A DNA stretch of 64,000 bases. Source: Chitinophaga agrisoli. Lineage in GTDB: Bacteria; Bacteroidota; Bacteroidia; Chitinophagales; Chitinophagaceae. Of this stretch, positions 52,191 through 60,959 are shown one piece after another. The position numbers were made by a program, and so were the translations under genes. Each line of letters opens with the position of its first letter. Position 1 is the stretch's first letter. The notes beneath the pieces are model-generated. The model did no database searches. It saw only the letters and a list, made by a program, of their open reading frames with translations, and had not been told where the DNA came from. The DNA lies in assembly GCF_008386695.1 (NCBI RefSeq), contig NZ_VUOC01000001.1, positions 1,400,347 to 1,464,346 of the forward strand. The letters run 5' to 3'.

Positions 52191-52937
52191 TCAATACCGT
52201 TGTGCTATCCGGAATACAAGCCGTTCCGGCTTACTATTCACCCCTGCCGCTTCCATTCTCTTTTTGATCATGTCTGATTGCCAGAAAGCATTGGCTTTGG
52301 CGGTATCCGTTATAGCAGACACCACCATTACTTTATGATTATCGTCCGCATCATGGCCATAAGCCCTTACGGATAAACCATTGTCCAGCCCTTCTTTTCT
52401 GTTTACATCAAATGCTTTTTGCCAGGTATCCCAGTCCTTGACGGTGAACCTCGTGCTAACCCGGATGTCTGAAGCAATAACCGCAGTATCCTGGAAAGTA
52501 ACCGTATAAAATCCGATCATCGGGTTACCGGTTACCCCTCCGTTTTGCATGGCCTTTTTCAGGCCAGGGTCTTTGGCAAATGTTTTTGCTTTCTCCATGT
52601 CATCTGCCTTCAGGGCTACCAGTACCATATTGGGATCCTTTACACCGCGGCCGATAACATAATTGTGTAGCTGATTAGACAATCGTACAGAATCATGTGC
52701 ATCATAGGCGGTTTTCCATTTTTCATAATCGGCCACCTTGTGAGTTATTACCACCATATTCTGCGGGGTGGTGATCTCGGTATTTGCTACGGGTGCTGTG
52801 GTTGCAGCTGTTGTGGTGGTGTCCGTACCTGTGGTGTCAGTATTGGCTTGTTGTCCTCCGGTGCCCCCTCCACAGGAGATCAGGAAAGACATTGCAGATG
52901 CCAAAACAAACATGCCCGTAAATCTTAACTGGTTCAT
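52191..52937 (-). CDS. Lipoprotein with two related alpha/beta domains
   Basis: 248 residues. Lipobox at SFLISCGGG (Cys about residue 22), then a Thr/Ala-rich linker. Two similar domains follow, each opening with a comparable phrase: VITHKVADYEKWKTAYDAHD and TRFTVKDWDTWQKAFDVNRK. Each then has VLVALKADDMEKAKTFAK- or VVSAITDTAKANAFWQSD-like text, the pattern of a dimeric alpha/beta barrel. Function unknown. First clearly host gene right of the prophage. Confidence 0.75.
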   Translation of the reverse strand: MNQLRFTGMFVLASAMSFLISCGGGTGGQQANTDTTGTDTTTTAATTAPVANTEITTPQNMVVITHKVADYEKWKTAYDAHDSVRLSNQLHNYVIGRGVKDPNMVLVALKADDMEKAKTFAKDPGLKKAMQNGGVTGNPMIGFYTVTFQDTAVIASDIRVSTRFTVKDWDTWQKAFDVNRKEGLDNGLSVRAYGHDADDNHKVMVVSAITDTAKANAFWQSDMIKKRMEAAGVNSKPERLVFRIAQRY

Positions 52938-53113
52938 TGATTTTTTGGTTTTAACATGAATAAATACAATGGTAATTGATCGGGGTTTCGTCGGGATAAA
53001 GCCGGTTAAAGATACGGTATATTAGTTTTTCAACGAAAGGATTGTTTGTTAATTGATTGAAAAAGAGAATATTATAATTTGGGTGCTGCCCAAGCCAGGA
53101 TATTCTGTTAAAG

Positions 53114-53193
53114 AGTTTTGGCTGAGTATAATGTTTTATAGTTGGCCAAAACGTGTAAAAATGATCAGTTTTGGCTGAGTATATTATTTTATA
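53114..53193. repeat. 27-bp direct repeat downstream of the LRR gene
   Basis: AGTTTTGGCTGAGTATA plus ten more bases is repeated at 53114-53140 and 53167-53193 with two differences, 53 bp apart. The second copy ends three bases before the stop codon of the LRR gene. Each copy ends in TTTTATA. No clear hairpin. Confidence 0.6.
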
Positions 53194-53195
53194 AT

Positions 53196-54857
53196 CTAAG
53201 GATCATTGGGATGGTCTCCAACTTTTATCCCTTCTCCATCAAAAATAAAAACCTGGCGCCTCCATAGATTCACCCTTCTGCCGCTTATGCTTGCAGGCAC
53301 CCAATAAGGACAGGATAGCTTCATTAAATAAACCGCCTCATCCCTGGTCTGTTCAAATTTATAATGAACAACCTGGAGGTTGCTAAAGCCGCCTTCATCC
53401 CGCACAATGTATCTCAGCACAACAGAATCCTGTACACCGGCAACTTTGTTTTTACGAAGATGATCCACCGCAAAATTCTGCCAGGCTTGATGACCTTTTA
53501 TAAAGTGGGGATTGACCTCCATGTGTGTAAATACTTCGCTGGTGTCTAAAAGACCGTCTATATAACAGGGACGGTCCTCATCTTCAAAAAATACGATCTT
53601 GTCATGGGGAAGAGCTATGTGCTTCCCAACAAGTCTCTTGTATGCCATATACTCCGTATTGGAGATCCACGTACTGTAAATACTTAACCATGTCAGCTTT
53701 GCGGCATGTTGGATCTCTACCGGTATATGCGTGATAGGATTATTACTGATATCGGCTGTTTCCAGCGCTGGAAGTAAAAGAATATTGCCGGGGACCGTGT
53801 CTAACAGGTTCCCTGACACACGGAATACGCGGAGCTTGTGCAGGTCCGGCAGATCGTGGATCACAGTAAGTTGATTATTATTCAGCTCAAGCCAGTTAAT
53901 TGCTTTCAGTTCATTCAACCAATTTGGAATGGAGGCGATGGAGGTATGTGTGATCTTGATATGTTGCAGATCTTTGCAGTGCTGTAGCGAAATGGGAATT
54001 TGATGGATGGCCTTACCTGTCAGTTCGAGATGTTCCAGCCGCATAGGAAATACAAAATGCTCGATTGAACTGTCAAAGGAATTATTCTCCAGTACCAGTG
54101 ATTTTAGCTCACGCAGGCGGGACAAAGATGCAGGGAGGCTGGTGAGCCGGTTTGAACTGGCTTGTACACGTGCCAGCTTACTGCATTTACCCAATTCTTC
54201 GGGAAGGCTGGATAGGTAGTTACTATTTACCTCCAGTGTCTCCAGATTTTTCAACCTGGTGATCTCTTCCGGCAGTTGGGTCAGTTGGTTGCCATCTGCA
54301 GAAAGCTCACGGAGTGAACGAAGCTCGCCGATCTCCTTTGGCAAATGCCGGAGCATATTATTGTTTACGGCAAAATCAGATAATTTATGCAGTCTGCCTA
54401 TTCCCGGACTGATGCTATCAATTTTGTTCCTCACCAGGATCAATGTTTTGAGATTGGTAAGCTCCCCTATCCACGCGGGGACCTCCCGGATCTCGTTATC
54501 GTACATCACCAGGTAGTCCAATTGCTTCATACGCCTGACCCCTTCGGGGATCTTCGTAAATTTATTCCCGCATAGATTAAGCGTCCGGATATCTGGAAGG
54601 GAACAAATTGCTTCGGGCAGGGAATCAAGCTTGCCGTTTTCCAATGCGAGATACTGTAGCTGCTTCAGTGTTGCGATCAGCTGCAGGTCTTCCCATTTGA
54701 AGCGGTACAACCTTAGGTTATATACATCGTTTTTATTGGCCAGGGCTTCTTCCAGGCTACGGTATACTTTTTTTCCTTTCACAGACCCATAGTCCTGGCC
54801 AAGAGCAGCCAGGTGAAAGAACCCAAAGAGCAGTAACAGGAAAACGATTCTTTTCAT
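53196..54857 (-). CDS. Secreted leucine-rich-repeat protein
   Basis: 553 residues from the ATG at 54857, which gives a good signal peptide (RIVFLLLLFGFFHLAALGQ). The longer frame (to 55073) overlaps the divergent gene and adds no family sequence. About twelve LRR units of the bacterial type follow, such as LPDIRTLNLCGNKFTKIPEG, LTNLKTLILVRNKIDSISPG and LKNLETLEVNSNYLSSLPEE. The C-terminal 100 residues form a separate domain (VLRYIVRDEGGFSNLQVVHY) close to TonB-like C-terminal domains. A role in protein binding is likely; target unknown. Confidence 0.82.
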   Translation of the reverse strand: MKRIVFLLLLFGFFHLAALGQDYGSVKGKKVYRSLEEALANKNDVYNLRLYRFKWEDLQLIATLKQLQYLALENGKLDSLPEAICSLPDIRTLNLCGNKFTKIPEGVRRMKQLDYLVMYDNEIREVPAWIGELTNLKTLILVRNKIDSISPGIGRLHKLSDFAVNNNMLRHLPKEIGELRSLRELSADGNQLTQLPEEITRLKNLETLEVNSNYLSSLPEELGKCSKLARVQASSNRLTSLPASLSRLRELKSLVLENNSFDSSIEHFVFPMRLEHLELTGKAIHQIPISLQHCKDLQHIKITHTSIASIPNWLNELKAINWLELNNNQLTVIHDLPDLHKLRVFRVSGNLLDTVPGNILLLPALETADISNNPITHIPVEIQHAAKLTWLSIYSTWISNTEYMAYKRLVGKHIALPHDKIVFFEDEDRPCYIDGLLDTSEVFTHMEVNPHFIKGHQAWQNFAVDHLRKNKVAGVQDSVVLRYIVRDEGGFSNLQVVHYKFEQTRDEAVYLMKLSCPYWVPASISGRRVNLWRRQVFIFDGEGIKVGDHPNDP

Positions 54858-55020
54858 GGTATAAAAGGGAAGCTTTGTTTTTCGAATATAGATAAAATCA
54901 GGCACCTGCAGGTTATCATCCCCCTCCAGGCCAAACAGATAGAGAAATTCTCCTTTTGTTAACCAGCACAAAGCCCATTTTAAAAGCGCTTGGGGTATAT
55001 TAGCGCCGTAATCTGTATCT

Positions 55021-55533
55021 ATGATCTGTTCAAAGCAATTAAAGACGTTAATTCTATTCACATTCGCAGTCATCTCCAGCCATTTTGCCTATGGGCAGGA
55101 ATTGGAAATGGAGGATATATTCGACATGTATCCCCTCGATAGCATTTCGCTCAAAAAAGCATGTAACGATAAGGACTTCAGTTTGGTGAACATTCAGGAA
55201 GACCATTGGATCTTTAGTTACACATTCCGGAGTAACAACAAGAAAGAAATATCCTTTTTAAGAACATTTCCCAAGGATACCACCGCCAGCAAACATTTAC
55301 AATATCATTTTCTTAGTTACAAAAGCTATAATAAGCTAAGAAAACAAATCAGGGAAAATGGCTTTACTTTCACACGGGAGCAAAAAAAAGATTACGGAAG
55401 CGTCGCATACAGCCGGGAGTATTACAGGAATGATGTCTTTGAGATCGCGCTGGAAGAACAGCTGCATCAGGGTCCTCATTCGTTTACATTAATGCTCTAT
55501 AAAATTCCGGATGTTGAGCGGCGTAAGGAGTAG
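55021..55533 (+). CDS. Secreted hypothetical protein
   Basis: 170 residues. Signal peptide near LILFTFAVISSHFAYGQ; the mature part is acidic near the start and basic in the middle (YKSYNKLRKQIRENGFTFTR, then EQKKDYGSVAYSREYYRNDV). No recognised family. Divergent from the LRR gene; the upstream regions overlap. Confidence 0.65.
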   Translation: MICSKQLKTLILFTFAVISSHFAYGQELEMEDIFDMYPLDSISLKKACNDKDFSLVNIQEDHWIFSYTFRSNNKKEISFLRTFPKDTTASKHLQYHFLSYKSYNKLRKQIRENGFTFTREQKKDYGSVAYSREYYRNDVFEIALEEQLHQGPHSFTLMLYKIPDVERRKE

Positions 55534-55664
55534 GAATACGAAAACCCTTAGGAAACGCTGCGTTTCCCCGTAACGCTTTTAATATTGCGATTGCTTTATG
55601 AACTGGCAGCCTGGGCCTTAGGTGCGCAATATATTCACCCGTATTCCCGTTCGAAAGAAAAACG

Positions 55665-56585
55665 ATGCGCAAAATTAACTCCATAACTGCAACAGTAATA
55701 CTGCTTTTCATCGCAGTGTCCGGATGGCATCAGATACCCCCAACGCCCACCGAGAACATCCGCAACAGCATCGGCATGCAACTCATCGTAGCAAAGGAAA
55801 ACACACAGCCAACCCTACGGATTGTCTTACCCGGTCATCCAACCTCAGATCGCGCCATCGAGATCATCTTTCCGGAACACGTAACAATACGGCTGCACGG
55901 GGATACAGACGCCAGTCAGCTCTACATGTTTCAACCGGGGCAATACGGCGAACGGCCCAAATGGAAACAATCCGGACAATCCCTGGAGTATGAAAGAACC
56001 TTTCCCGGCGCTGCCCACCTGCTCGCACGGGCAACCCTGGAAGAAGATGGCGTTCGCTTTCAATTCAGGCTTAGGAACGAGTCTAAGAAAAAGTACGATC
56101 TGGTACTGGCTATACTTGATCCCCGGCTTACCTCCATATTTCATGACGTCAGGCTGGAGCGGACCTACGTCCATCATAAGGACGGTTTCGATCTGCTCGC
56201 CTCAGAAACACCGGCCCGCCTGACCATGCCGCTTGACAAATGGTTGCCCGCCCGGTACCTGGTCTCATTCACCTGGCCGGTACCGTCGCAACGTGTCGAA
56301 GATCGTGACGGTATCCGATACTACAATAAGTCACGGGCAGTCGATGCGCCTTTCATCGCCACTATTGCTAAAGACAGCAGTTGGGTGATCGCAAGTTTTA
56401 CCCGTAATACAGGTAATGTATGGAGTAACCCGGAATTGACTTGCCAGCACGTTGATCCCCAGGCGGCACTGTCGCCGGGTGAGGAAACGGTATTGGAGAC
56501 CAAGCTGCTCGTGGCTCGCGGCTCGCTAGAGGATGTATTTAAGATAGCTATGCAGCAACGCGGCTCGCTGAAGCTGTCAAACTGA
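55665..56585 (+). CDS. Secreted hypothetical protein
   Basis: 306 residues, N-terminal hydrophobic helix (ITATVILLFIAVSGWHQI), the rest beta-rich (AIEIIFPEHVTIRLHGDTDA; RFQFRLRNESKKKYDLVLAI) with a conserved-looking DVRLERTYVHHKDGFDLLAS. No family that I can name. It may bind a carbohydrate or act in the periplasm. GC-rich relative to its neighbour. Confidence 0.65.
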   Translation: MRKINSITATVILLFIAVSGWHQIPPTPTENIRNSIGMQLIVAKENTQPTLRIVLPGHPTSDRAIEIIFPEHVTIRLHGDTDASQLYMFQPGQYGERPKWKQSGQSLEYERTFPGAAHLLARATLEEDGVRFQFRLRNESKKKYDLVLAILDPRLTSIFHDVRLERTYVHHKDGFDLLASETPARLTMPLDKWLPARYLVSFTWPVPSQRVEDRDGIRYYNKSRAVDAPFIATIAKDSSWVIASFTRNTGNVWSNPELTCQHVDPQAALSPGEETVLETKLLVARGSLEDVFKIAMQQRGSLKLSN

Positions 56586-56651
56586 AACAGTTGATAGTTG
56601 TTGAAATAGACAACATGTATGCGTTCGAAAAACAAGTTACAGGACAGGGGA

Positions 56652-57548
56652 TTATTCCTTTTGGTAAGACATTAGTTTTATTCCTTCTATTATTGTTTCC
56701 CTTCTTCTCGAAAATCGAAACCAAACTTTCGCTTCGCCTCGTGATAACAATTCAAACCTGGCCTCCGTATCATTCTCCTTTCCGCCAAAACTATTGTTAC
56801 CAGCATAAGATAGCCCACCCCAGATTTGTCCGTTTGTTTTATAAAAAAGCAGGTCTCCATTCCGATAGAATTCCATTATGGAACCATCATTCATTTTATA
56901 AATACCCGATATTTTATAAAATACATTGTCATCCGGTAGATACTCTTTATTCAATACAATATCAAACTGCACAGCATTTTTGTTATTGTTTACCTTTTTT
57001 ATTTCAAGGATCCTATTTATGGCTAAATCGGATCTTGTGCTGGGATCGGTGGTAAGGTATGGATCGCCCTGGAAATAAATTTGTGTGATCAGATCCTGTT
57101 GTCCTTTTGAGGAGATACGCAGGTGAATATGGGCAGGACGAAAAACATCATTTCTTTCCGGAACAGGCTCCGGAACCGGCAGGGTGGTAATGAAATGATA
57201 GCGGCCATCACCATTCGTTTTTTGACTTGCCCTGTAAAGAAAGTCATCCGTGATATTATCATAAAAGCCGTCTTGCTGATTTTGCCATATCTCAATCATA
57301 CATTTTGTGGCCGGCGTCTTACCATCATCGTTTAAAATGGTGCCTGATAAGTCAAGTATGCTGCCGGTGAAACCAGGTGGATTGAGATTCGTTCTAAACG
57401 GGGCTCCCGGTCTGTAAAAGGGACCGAGTATATCTGTGGTGGTTGCTGTATTGCCAATGAAACGATTGTCGTTCCATCGAATGGAGCCAAAGGTTCCTGC
57501 TGCAATTGCAACAAGGGATGTGTTTTTAATAAATTTTCGCCGGTGCAT
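56652..57548 (-). CDS. Intradiol ring-cleavage dioxygenase-like protein with extra C-terminal domain
   Basis: 298 residues. N-terminal RRKFIKNTSLVAIAAGTFG resembles a Tat or Sec signal. The dioxygenase domain shows the iron ligands of the family: Tyr96 (QQDGFYDN), Tyr117 (NGDGRYHF), His140 and His142 (FRPAHIHLRI). About 100 residues follow (FYKISGIYKMNDGSIMEFYR), not part of the usual enzyme. Protocatechuate or catechol type cannot be told apart. No pathway partners are adjacent. Confidence 0.82.
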   Translation of the reverse strand: MHRRKFIKNTSLVAIAAGTFGSIRWNDNRFIGNTATTTDILGPFYRPGAPFRTNLNPPGFTGSILDLSGTILNDDGKTPATKCMIEIWQNQQDGFYDNITDDFLYRASQKTNGDGRYHFITTLPVPEPVPERNDVFRPAHIHLRISSKGQQDLITQIYFQGDPYLTTDPSTRSDLAINRILEIKKVNNNKNAVQFDIVLNKEYLPDDNVFYKISGIYKMNDGSIMEFYRNGDLLFYKTNGQIWGGLSYAGNNSFGGKENDTEARFELLSRGEAKVWFRFSRRRETIIEGIKLMSYQKE

Positions 57549-57863
57549 GAAAGTAATTTTGGTTTAATTAAACTATCCGGCAGCATTAGTGGATAACCGT
57601 GCTGCAATGCCAGCTGAATTACCTGATCATCTTTTATATGCTTGGCTCATTCATTAATTGAAATGACTTCGAACTATGCTTTCCACAGCGTTTTGATAAT
57701 AAAAAGTGAATGTGCTAATCTACCAGTATCATGTAACAGCGATACTGTTTCATTAGAAATGATATTCTTTGCGATCTATCTTAATAATTTCAATCAGGGT
57801 AACATCCTCAAAGCTACGGATTTTGAGCGGACGGGTAGAAAGCAGGGCGGGTATAAAACAAAA
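57549..57863. other. Intergenic region, no credible gene
   Basis: Between the dioxygenase gene and the tRNA terminator. One plus-strand ORF here runs into the tRNA sequence and has no family character. Nothing else is seen. Confidence 0.5.
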
Positions 57864-57894
57864 AAGTCTTGTAATCGACTGTTTTACAAGACTT
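57864..57894 (-). terminator. Terminator of the tRNA-Arg transcript
   Basis: Perfect 11-bp stem AAGTCTTGTAA (57864-57874) / TTACAAGACTT (57884-57894), 14 bases after the tRNA 3' end; Us follow on the minus strand. Confidence 0.9.
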
Positions 57895-57907
57895 GTATCT
57901 CTTTTCG

Positions 57908-57979
57908 TAGCCCCGCCAAGAATCGAACTTGGATCTAAAGTTTAGGAAACTTCTATTCTATCCATTGAACTACAGGGCC
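57908..57979 (-). tRNA. tRNA-Arg (anticodon CCT)
   Basis: 72 nt on the minus strand. Acceptor GGCCCTG / CGGGGCT with a G-T top pair and discriminator A, D-arm GTTCAATGGAT region, anticodon arm GAAGT-TTCCTAA-ACTTT with CCT in the loop, and T-arm CCAAG-TTCGATT-CTTGG. No CCA encoded. The prophage does not use this site. Confidence 0.93.
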
Positions 57980-58041
57980 AATTCCCTCTCCGTTACCGTC
58001 AAGGGAGTGCAAAAGTAAGTTTTTTCATTTCAAAATCCAAC

Positions 58042-59826
58042 TCAGTTATACATCGCCTCTATCACATCCCGGTATTTCTCCAGGATCACCTTCCGCTTCA
58101 GTTTCAGGGTAGGGGTAAGCTCGCCGCCATCTACCGTCCACTCCTGGGGCATCAGCTGAAACTTCTTCAGCTGCTCCACATGGCTAAAGAACTGGTTGTA
58201 CTTATCCAGCGCCTGCTGGAACAGTTCTTTCACCTCCGGCAGCTGGACAATCCCTTCATTGGTGGCGTAGGCCAGGCCTTTTTTGTCGCACCAGTTCTTA
58301 AGATTGGGGAATGAGGGCACAATGAGGGCGGCGGTGAATTTATGGTCTTCGCCTACCACCATGATCTGCTCTATATAGGGCGATTCCTTGAACTTATTTT
58401 CGATGGGCTGCGGCGCCACAAACTTGCCGCCGGAGGTCTTGAACAGCTCTTTCTTACGGTCCGTGATCTTCAGGAACTGGTTATTTACCAGTACCCCGAT
58501 ATCGCCGGTATGGAACCAGCCATCCTTAATGGCGTCTGCTGTGAGGTCCGGGCGTTTATAGTAGCCCATGGTGATGTTTGGGCCTTTGCAGAGAATTTCC
58601 CCGTCTTCGGCCAGTTTTACTTCTATGCCGCTGATAATGGGGCCTACGGTGCCAAACATGCGGTCTTTTTCGGCTACGCGGTTCACGCTGATCACGGGCG
58701 AGGTTTCTGTGAGGCCGTAGCCCTCCAGCACGGGTATGCGGCCGGCGGTGAAGATCTTAAGCAGGCGCATCTGACAGGCGGCGGCGCCGGTTACAACGGC
58801 TTGTATATTACCTCCCAGGGCTTCCCGCCATTTTTTAAATACCAATGCATTGGCAATGGATAGCTGGAGGTTATACCACCAGCCCTGGCTTTTATTGATC
58901 TCGTATTGTTTGCCCAGCTCTAAAGCCCAGAAGAACAGGCCCCGTTTAATGCCTTTCAGCTCCAGGCCTTTGGTCATGATCTTTTCGTATACTTTTTCCA
59001 GCAGGCGCGGTACCGTGGTGAAGATGGTAGGTTTTACCTCCCGGAGGTTCTCCGCAATGCTATCCATGTTTTCTGCATAGTAAATGGGTACGCCGGCGGT
59101 AAGGTATACATAGGTGACCATGCGCTCAAAAATGTGGTTCAGCGGCAGAAAGCTCAGGGCGCGGGCGTTGGAGCTTACCGGCAGGTAAGGCGTGCAGGCC
59201 ACTACGTTGCTCATCACGTTACGGTGACTTAACATTACGCCTTTGGGTGTGCCGGTGGTGCCGGAAGTATAGATGATGGTCATCAGCTCTTCCGGGTCGG
59301 TGGCTTTTTTAATGGCTTCTATTGTTGGATAGTCCGCTGGGGTGCCCAGGGTCAGGACCTCTGTCCAGTGGCGTACGCCGGGCAGCTGATCAAAGGAGAA
59401 GATCTCTTTCAGATGCGGCAGTTGTTCGCGGATGCCGTTCACTTTGTCCAGGATCTCCTGGTCGCTGACGAACAGGATGCGTGCGCCGCCGTCATTTAAA
59501 ACAAAAGCCAGCTCGTGCTGACTGATAGTAGGATAGATAGGGGTAAGCACCGCGCCGGTTTGCTGACAGGCAAGATCCGTCAGTATCCATTCCGGCCGGT
59601 TAGGCGAAATAATGGCAATTTTGTCCTTCCCCTCCATAGTACCGTCGCCGCGGCTAATACCCAGCTGCAGCAGACCGGAGCTGAATTGCATGGTAAGATC
59701 AGCTACTTCCTTTGTACTATATTTCTTCCATTTTCCATCTATCTTGCCCGCCAGCATGTCTTCCTTAGGGTAGTTTTCAAGCTGGTAAGCGATTACGTCA
59801 AATAATCGGCTAGGTTGATCCATCAT
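58042..59826 (-). CDS. Long-chain acyl-CoA synthetase (AMP-forming)
   Basis: 594 residues, near the family length. Phosphate-binding signature MTIIYTSGTTGTPKGVMLSH, then GYGLTETSPVISVN, DGWFHTGDIGVL and the Lys/Gly-containing KELFKTSGGKFVAPQPIENK, all standard. It activates fatty acids by adenylation and thioesterification. The gene lies in line with genes for a 2TM protein, YceI protein and PaaN on the same strand. PaaN also works on CoA-linked compounds, so a shared metabolic link is possible. Confidence 0.95.
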   Translation of the reverse strand: MMDQPSRLFDVIAYQLENYPKEDMLAGKIDGKWKKYSTKEVADLTMQFSSGLLQLGISRGDGTMEGKDKIAIISPNRPEWILTDLACQQTGAVLTPIYPTISQHELAFVLNDGGARILFVSDQEILDKVNGIREQLPHLKEIFSFDQLPGVRHWTEVLTLGTPADYPTIEAIKKATDPEELMTIIYTSGTTGTPKGVMLSHRNVMSNVVACTPYLPVSSNARALSFLPLNHIFERMVTYVYLTAGVPIYYAENMDSIAENLREVKPTIFTTVPRLLEKVYEKIMTKGLELKGIKRGLFFWALELGKQYEINKSQGWWYNLQLSIANALVFKKWREALGGNIQAVVTGAAACQMRLLKIFTAGRIPVLEGYGLTETSPVISVNRVAEKDRMFGTVGPIISGIEVKLAEDGEILCKGPNITMGYYKRPDLTADAIKDGWFHTGDIGVLVNNQFLKITDRKKELFKTSGGKFVAPQPIENKFKESPYIEQIMVVGEDHKFTAALIVPSFPNLKNWCDKKGLAYATNEGIVQLPEVKELFQQALDKYNQFFSHVEQLKKFQLMPQEWTVDGGELTPTLKLKRKVILEKYRDVIEAMYN

Positions 59827-59853
59827 GCGTTAATTTGCTGTTGACCGTCTTTT

Positions 59854-60141
59854 TTAAAGGCCACGTTGTTGTCGTTCGTTCTGTAATTTTTCATATTCGC
59901 GGAGCGCGTCCCCATGGGGATCGCTGTGATAAGCGCTAAAATAGTGGAAGGCAAGCCCAATGCCCCAACCAAGGGCCGGCCAAATGGGCCAGGGAGTACC
60001 GGCACGGTCGCCGTCGGTAATGAACCAAAGGGCCCACAAACCGGCATTTACTACAAGGTAGGTGATAAGGTGGGATTTAAACCCAGCCCTCGCTTTGGCA
60101 ATACGCCACAGCCTTTCATCCCGTTGTTGTGAATTTTCCAT
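59854..60141 (-). CDS. 2TM-domain protein
   Basis: 95 residues. Basic N-terminus (ERLWRIAKARAGFKSHLITY) leads into two helices (LVVNAGLWALWFITD; PALGWGIGLAFHYFSAY), then a charged tail. A typical 2TM domain as seen widely in Bacteroidota, often near histidine kinases. Function unknown. Confidence 0.85.
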   Translation of the reverse strand: MENSQQRDERLWRIAKARAGFKSHLITYLVVNAGLWALWFITDGDRAGTPWPIWPALGWGIGLAFHYFSAYHSDPHGDALREYEKLQNERQQRGL

Positions 60142-60203
60142 GTGTACAGGTTTAATATGATTGAGGCATATTAAATTTAAATATTTTATTTGATTTCTCC
60201 AGC

Positions 60204-60860
60204 TTATTGTCGCTGTGCCCTTATCGTAAACTGTATATTCACCATGGAGTTGATCAATTTATCCTGGAGGGATTTATCGGCGCGGTAGGTCATCCCCCAT
60301 AACGTGCGGTCTATATTAAAATTGGCGGTCGCCTCTATCTCCTTATTTACCAATGCTATCTTGGCCGGGAAGGTGATGTTTTTGGTGATCTGTTTTATGG
60401 TCAGGTTACCCTGGATAGTATGGGTGGCGTCTTTTAGCAGCACTTCCGTGCCATCCGGCCGGAATTCCTGTACCCCTGTAATGGCAAATTCAGCGCCGGG
60501 GTATTGGGCTACATCAAAGAACAAGGCGCTTTTCAGCTCCCGTTCCAGCTTGTTTTTCATGGCGGTATCAGCGGCCAGGTCCACATCCTCCAGGGAGGCT
60601 ACATCTATCACAAATTTGCCGCCCGTTACGGTGCTGTCTTTCACATACAGTGTGCCGCTCTGCAGTTTAAAACGGCCGGTATGTTTGCCGGTAGGTTTGG
60701 TGCCTATCCATTGCACGGCGCTGCGGTTGGTGTCTATATTATAAACATTGCCTTCGCCTTCCTGAACGGACTGGGCGTCAGCGATCTTTGCTTCATCTGC
60801 CTTGGGCGCCTGCTGGCAGGCCATGGCCAGCAATAGTATAAGTAAAGTGTACCTCATCAT
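60204..60860 (-). CDS. YceI-family lipoprotein
   Basis: 218 residues. Lipobox in LLLAMACQQAP (Cys about residue 15). The YceI beta-barrel follows: YNIDTNRSAVQWIGTKPTGK, KDSTVTGGKFVIDVASLEDV, LFFDVAQYPGAEFAITGVQE, and TANFNIDRTLWGMTYRADKS. YceI barrels bind lipid-like isoprenoid or amide molecules; the ligand here is unknown. Confidence 0.9.
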   Translation of the reverse strand: MMRYTLLILLLAMACQQAPKADEAKIADAQSVQEGEGNVYNIDTNRSAVQWIGTKPTGKHTGRFKLQSGTLYVKDSTVTGGKFVIDVASLEDVDLAADTAMKNKLERELKSALFFDVAQYPGAEFAITGVQEFRPDGTEVLLKDATHTIQGNLTIKQITKNITFPAKIALVNKEIEATANFNIDRTLWGMTYRADKSLQDKLINSMVNIQFTIRAQRQ

Positions 60861-60870
60861 GTATATTTTA

Positions 60871-60959
60871 GTTAGCAGTATGCAGCTGGCAGTTATGAAA
60901 CATAGTTATACTATCAAACAATATTCCATAACTGCCCGCTACAGCTATCAGCTGCCAAC
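60871..60959. repeat. Imperfect inverted repeat between YceI and PaaN genes
   Basis: Left arm GTTAGCAGTATGCAGCTGGC (60871-60890, continuing to AGTTATG at 60897), right arm CATAACTGCCCGCTACAGCT (60927-60946, continuing to GCCAAC at 60959). The arms pair along most of their length. The right arm runs into the paaN stop region. Confidence 0.6.

Noticed and set aside
54858-55073. Longer start for the LRR protein
   Set aside because: It would overlap the divergent gene and place the signal peptide inside the protein.
57642-57938. 98-codon plus-strand frame
   Set aside because: It continues into the tRNA-Arg sequence and its terminator and has no protein-like character.
57908-57979. tRNA-Arg as an integration site of the prophage
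   Set aside because: The prophage is 6 kb away and carries a DDE transposase, not a tyrosine integrase; no duplicated tRNA end is seen.
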